From an uncultured Thermoanaerobaculia bacterium (GTDB taxonomy: Bacteria > Acidobacteriota > Thermoanaerobaculia > Multivoradales > Multivoraceae): a DNA stretch of 64,000 nt. The number at the start of each line of letters is the position of its first letter. The first letter of the stretch is position 1. Location of the stretch: NCBI GenBank assembly GCA_951813015.1, contig CATOTG010000007.1, positions 337,752-401,751 on the forward strand, read 5' to 3'. The notes beneath the pieces were generated by a model that saw only the letters and a list, made by a program, of their open reading frames with translations, was not told where the DNA came from and ran no database searches. Made by a program: the position numbers and the translations under genes. This document shows, piece after piece, positions 61,737 to 64,000 of the stretch.

Positions 61737-63038
61737 TCAGTCGAGGAGCGCGGCCCGAATGACGTTCTCGAAGTCTTCCCGACATGCCCTTGCTGCCCCT
61801 GCTGGGACCATCAGAACCGCAAGTGAGTTCGTTCGCCGGATCGGTCCAGGACACCGTCCCGAACGCACCGCCCCAGCCGAAGGAGCCCCTTTGCCGCGCG
61901 CAGCACTCTTCGCGGCAACCGGGGTCGAGCAGGACGGACACGGCGTAGCCGAACCCCGAGCCCGGCTGCTTGCCCTTGCCGCCATACAGGTCGCCCACCT
62001 GGTTGCTCGTCATCCGGGCAACCGACTCCGCGCTCAGGATGCGGTTCCCGAACAACTCGCCGCCCGTTCGCGAGCATCTGCTCGAAGCGGAGGTAGTCCT
62101 CCGCGGTGCTGGAGAGTCCGCCGGAGGCCGAGGGGTAGCGACTCGGCTTGCCCCAGCCCTTCGACTTCGCGTCGAGACCGTGAATCACGACCCGTCTGGA
62201 TTCCTTTTCCGGCGGCAGGAAGAAGTGGGTGTCCTTCATGCCAAGCGGCTCGAAGACTCCGCTGGCGAAGGAACTCGTCGTAGGGCGTGCCCGAAACGAT
62301 CTCGACGATGCGGGGCGACCACGTCGTGTCCGATGCGCGGGCTGTAGCCCCACTGCGAGCCCCGGTTGAAAGTCGAGCGGCATGCTCGCGTACTGCGGCG
62401 CGCGCGGGTCGCCAGGGTGTCCTCCGGCTTGAGCTCGGGGAGGCCGGCAACCGCCGTGCCCAGGCCGTAGCTGCCGAGCCCGGAGGTGTGCGTCAGCAGG
62501 TGTTGGATTGGTGATCCGCCGTTTCGCCGGCACGAGGCGGTGTTCCGGCGCCTTGCCCCCGGTGCCCGCGAACGCCGGGACTGACATCCTCGTCCGCCGG
62601 CTCCTTGAGCACGGCAACCTGCATGCCGGCGAACTCGGGAAGGTTACTGCGCGACCTCGTCCGCCGGATCGAAGAGGCCCCTCCTCGATCATCATCATCG
62701 CCGCCACCCCGAGAACGGGTTTGGACGAGGAGGCCATGCGGAAGATCGAGTCCTTCTCCATCGGCAGACCCCCGGTCGACGTCCATCAGGCCGTACGCCT
62801 CGAAATGGACGACCTTCCCGCGCCGGGCCACGACCGTGACCGCGCCCTGAATCCCGCCGGCGTCGATGTGCCGCTTCATCACGGCGTCGATCTCGAGCAG
62901 GCGCTCGCTCGACATCCCCACCTCTTCCGGCGAAGCAACAGGGATCTCCTCCGCGGGCAGCGCCGTCCAGGCGGTCGCGGCCAGGACCACCGCCACGAAA
63001 CTGTTTCTGAAGCAGGCTCTGGTTCTGGTCTCGATCAT
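61737..63038 (-). pseudogene. Exported serine hydrolase, multiply frameshifted
   Basis: It starts at ATG 63038 overlapping the PhyH stop (ATGA). Pieces: signal peptide (VAVVLAATAWTALPAEE), VASPEEVGMSSERLLEIDAV, VVARRGKVVHFEAYGLMDVD, then in other frames SIFRMASSSKPVLGVAAMMM (SxxK), EPLGMKDTHFFLPPEKESRR, LSSTAEDYLRFEQMLANG, GGKGKQPGSGFGYAVSVLLD, and the end LMVPAGAARACREDFENVIR. At least five indels occur. It is a beta-lactamase-fold hydrolase similar to the one at 11136. Confidence 0.7.
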
Positions 63039-63663
63039 CGGTCGGTTCCTCCGGCGGACGAGGCCGCCCAGTAGAAGTAGGTAATCGCCTGGGCGCGAGA
63101 ACGCCGGCTGCGCGTTTCGCTTCCGACCAGTGCACCGTCAGCGAGCTGTGAATCGTGGCGTCTCCCGGCTCGACCTCGACCGCCACCGCCTCCTCGGACT
63201 CGGCACTGAAGCCGGGAAGGCCGACGCGGGCCGGCAGGTTTCTGCCGGTGCGTGCCCTTGGCGTAGTAGAGACAGCCGTTGCCTCTGTCCGCCCGGTCGA
63301 GGGCGATCCACATCGTCGCGCCCTCCTGCCGGCGCCCGACGGCATCCAGATGAGGCCTGATCCCGGAGGTCTCCCCGGGCAGCCGTGCGAACCAGCCGAC
63401 CGACGCCGGCGCCACATCGGCCTCCAGCAGGGCGGAGATCAGATCCCTTTGCTTTGCCGCGCTGGAGTTGATCCTCGAACCAGAGGGATCGATCCGGTTC
63501 AGGTCCTTGGCAACGCCCCGGATACTCGTCCCCCGTCTCGACCTCCCTCAGGCAACGCTCGGTTGTGAGCACGCAGTTCCTCGACTTCTTCTGGCGAAAG
63601 AAAGCCCCGGAGGACGACGAAGCCGTCTCGACCGAAATCCCGCTTGAGTTGCTCCAGGCTCAT
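63035..63663 (-). pseudogene. Phytanoyl-CoA dioxygenase (PhyH) family, frameshifted
   Basis: From ATG 63663: LKRDFGRDGFVVLRGFLSPE, EEVEELRAHN, then frame changes to REVETGDEYPGRCQG, SGIRPHLDAVGRRQEGATMW (HxD-type IRPHLDA), NGCLYYAKGTHRQ, and EVEPGDATIHSSLTVHWSE (distal His). Iron and 2-oxoglutarate ligands are visible across frames. PhyH enzymes hydroxylate small organic substrates. It is coupled to the serine hydrolase. Confidence 0.7.
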
Positions 63664-64000
63664 CCGCCGCCAGGAGCCTCCGCCGCAGGACCCGGGGTGC
63701 GCCGGCGGCCTCGCCGGCTTCCGGAGAAGACGCGCCGCGAGGCGGCGACCATCCTGCGGCGCGAATCGCCGTCGCACGCGCCGCGCGCCGCGCGCCTCCA
63801 GCACGGTCAGGATCTCCTCATGCCTGCCGGCGTTCAGGCGGTACATCGTCATGAACAGGATGCCGACGCCGTAGATCACGAGGCAGAGCGGCCCGCTCAT
63901 CACCAGCAAGCCGGTGAGAGTCCCCGCCGACACTCCTTCCGCTTCGGCGTTCTGCGGGAACCGGATCAGCTCCAGTCCGAAGCCTCCGATCAGACCGCCG
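63664..64000 (-). CDS. MFS (GPH-type) transporter, C-terminal part
   Basis: Runs in from the window end: GGLIGGFGLELIRFPQNAEA, then LTGLLVMSGPLCLVIYGVGI as a transmembrane helix, and the tail MYRLNAGRHEEILTVLEARG. The tail with RHxxILxxLxxR is typical of glycoside-pentoside-hexuronide:cation symporters. The stop is not seen; the frame runs into the PhyH start, so a base is probably missing. It likely imports a sugar-like substrate. Confidence 0.65.

Overview
The window is high-GC (roughly two thirds G+C by eye) bacterial chromosome, probably from an uncultured Acidobacteriota or a close relative. The best clue is the VWFA-related protein at 15495-17351, which resembles a family described mainly from acidobacteria. 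Supporting clues are many Sec/TAT-exported enzymes, DUF6152 and DUF1080 proteins, a PVC-type haem-binding CxxCH protein and a carboxypeptidase-regulatory-like TonB receptor. Phylum-level placement is inference.

Layout. (1) 1-10.9 kb is accessory: two phage-type HTH genes, tiny coupled membrane-protein genes, a HicA-like pair, and an operon of a 1357-aa HNH/helical-repeat/PIN-like protein with a 652-aa helical partner. Next come wreckage of a helicase/methylase system cut by an IS256-family remnant and a broken RHH/PIN toxin-antitoxin (TA) pair. (2) 11-37 kb is mostly intact housekeeping and catabolic cargo: serine hydrolase plus Na+/solute symporter, a PP-loop/AraC fusion, VWFA protein, AbgT transporter, metalloprotease plus PhoD phosphatase, S15 hydrolase, three paralogous exported proteins with a DUF6152 partner, SDR, aldolase plus enoyl-CoA hydratase, and a metal-type TonB receptor. 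VapC/Phd and BrnTA pairs and a Uma2 nuclease are interspersed. (3) 37-47 kb holds a frameshifted PQQ quinoprotein, tRNA-Glu followed by a large hairpin and tandem copies of its 3' end, DUF2442, an unusual SDR, DUF1080, a multiply frameshifted CxxCH giant and a decayed MazEF pair. (4) 47.3-57 kb is a second defence locus: a PLD-SNF2 helicase coupled to an Eco57I-type methylase, whose target-recognition domain (TRD) lies in an apparently invertible cassette with an alternative inverted TRD and a tyrosine recombinase beside it. (5) 57-64 kb holds GH16, AbrB, PEP-mutase-like, VapBC, serine hydrolase, PhyH and MFS genes, almost all with frameshifts.

The two strongest candidates for new biology are the HNH/PIN two-gene operon (2862-8886) and the TRD-switching helicase/methylase locus (47341-56434). 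In the second, the expressed copy is currently out of frame because of an exact 22-bp tandem duplication inside the inverted repeat, so the sequenced state reads as OFF.

Frameshifts are rare before 37 kb and common after it. Either this end of the contig is poorly polished or it is a decaying island; reads would tell. Calls of pseudogene in that half mean only that the given sequence is not open.
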